Assembly (NCBI GenBank): GCA_963711675.1
Contig: CAVQFB010000006.1
Coordinates: 124,001 to 188,000, forward strand
Direction of reading: 5' to 3'
Source of the DNA: CAVQFB01 sp963711675
GTDB taxonomy: Bacteria; Acidobacteriota; Terriglobia; Terriglobales; Acidobacteriaceae
DNA length: 64,000 nt
This document shows, piece after piece, positions 63,642 to 64,000 of the stretch; position 1 is the first letter of the stretch, and each line of letters begins with the position of its first letter. Below the pieces are notes generated by a model that was not told the origin of the DNA, searched no databases, and saw nothing but the letters and a program-made list of their open reading frames with translations. The translations under genes were made by a program, and so were the position numbers.

Positions 63642-64000
63642 CTATTTCTGCGCGAGCAGTGATTTCGCTCGCGCCAGTTCCGGCCGGTCCGAGGTTCCAA
63701 TCGCGCAGGACTTCACCAGCAGCGAATAGTATTCGCTCGCTTCGCCGGACTTGCCCGACGCTTCCGCAGCCTGCCCCGCTCCATAGAGTCCATTGAACCG
63801 GTTCGGGTTGAGGCGCAGATCGGTTTTGTACTCGACCAGCGCCTGCTCGGGACGCTTCATGTCGAGCAGCATGTCAGCCAGTTGTTCCCGCGCGGGAATT
63901 GCCCCCGGTTCGTCGCCAAGGCTGTCCGTCTTGTCAGCCAGCGTGCGCAAAATCTTCAGAGCCTCGTCATCCTTGCCCTCCGCGTGAGCGAGCCAGGCGG
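63642..64000 (-). CDS. TPR-repeat protein (C-terminal part, runs off the right edge)
   Basis: The final 119 residues of a larger protein. AWLAHAEGKDDEALKILRTL, PAREQLADMLLDMKRPEQAL and VEYKTDLRLNPNRFNGLYGA are TPR helices, ending ELARAKSLLAQK. The start lies outside the window, so an in-window ATG at 63950 is not taken as the start. It is similar in kind to the large TPR gene at 34.8 kb; partners are unknown. Confidence 0.8.
   Translation of the reverse strand, partial: AWLAHAEGKDDEALKILRTLADKTDSLGDEPGAIPAREQLADMLLDMKRPEQALVEYKTDLRLNPNRFNGLYGAGQAAEASGKSGEASEYYSLLVKSCAIGTSDRPELARAKSLLAQK

Overview
The window looks like chromosome of a diderm, GC-rich soil bacterium of the Acidobacteriota, most likely Terriglobia (Koribacter/Sulfotelmatobacter-like). 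This is inferred from protein character, Kdo/heptose lipopolysaccharide genes, and dense intergenic palindromes of the GGCACGAC-TTCA-GTCGTGCC and GGGGCTTTAGCCCC types. No database search was possible.

Region 1 (1-18.3 kb, all minus strand) is the translation/transcription superoperon, read right to left: tRNA-Thr(TGT), tRNA-Tyr, a 57-aa membrane ORF, tRNA-Gly, tRNA-Thr(GGT), a 113-aa hypothetical, tuf, rpmG, tRNA-Trp, secE, nusG, rplK, rplA, rplJ, rplL, rpoB, rpoC, then a terminator, yihY and pyk. The tRNA order matches the E. coli thrU-tyrU-glyT-thrT-tufB operon. RpoB carries an eight-cysteine insertion. Most intergenic gaps hold repeated hairpin elements placed directly after the stop codons.

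Region 2 (18.4-34.5 kb) has a plus-strand secreted protein and a DsbD-like system split into three genes (CcdA, TlpA-like, DsbD-alpha-like). A 1.9-kb group II intron on the minus strand follows, with an endonuclease-less maturase. Then come an EthD protein, glnS, a double-length ThyX-like protein, a LolA-like secreted protein, DUF2071, fabG, GNAT, an XRE regulator, an MXAN_5187-like protein and purH.

Region 3 (34.7-50 kb) carries a large TPR protein, GNAT, dGTPase, M20 peptidase, OmpA-like protein, Ogt, an alpha/beta hydrolase, an APC permease, an FAD oxidoreductase, a CDF metal exporter and an ATP-dependent DNA ligase.

Region 4 (50-64 kb) has DUF1385-prfA-prmC, interrupted by a four-helix-bundle gene bracketed by heptamer repeats. 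It continues with gatB, a secreted hypothetical, the lipid A/inner-core operon waaA-lpxK-hldA-hldC-GT9-ICMT, a 40-bp tandem array, a DUF3108 protein and the end of a TPR gene.

Two cross-cutting observations stand out. (i) Eight genes between 24.6 and 57 kb, several essential (glnS, prfA, gatB, waaA), are broken by small indels, often in GGG/CCC runs, while 8.6 kb of rpoB/rpoC is clean. This points to sequence error more than decay. (ii) Inverted arms of degenerate heptamers occur at three loci, and one pair encloses the four-helix-bundle gene. That is the best candidate here for an undescribed mobile cassette.
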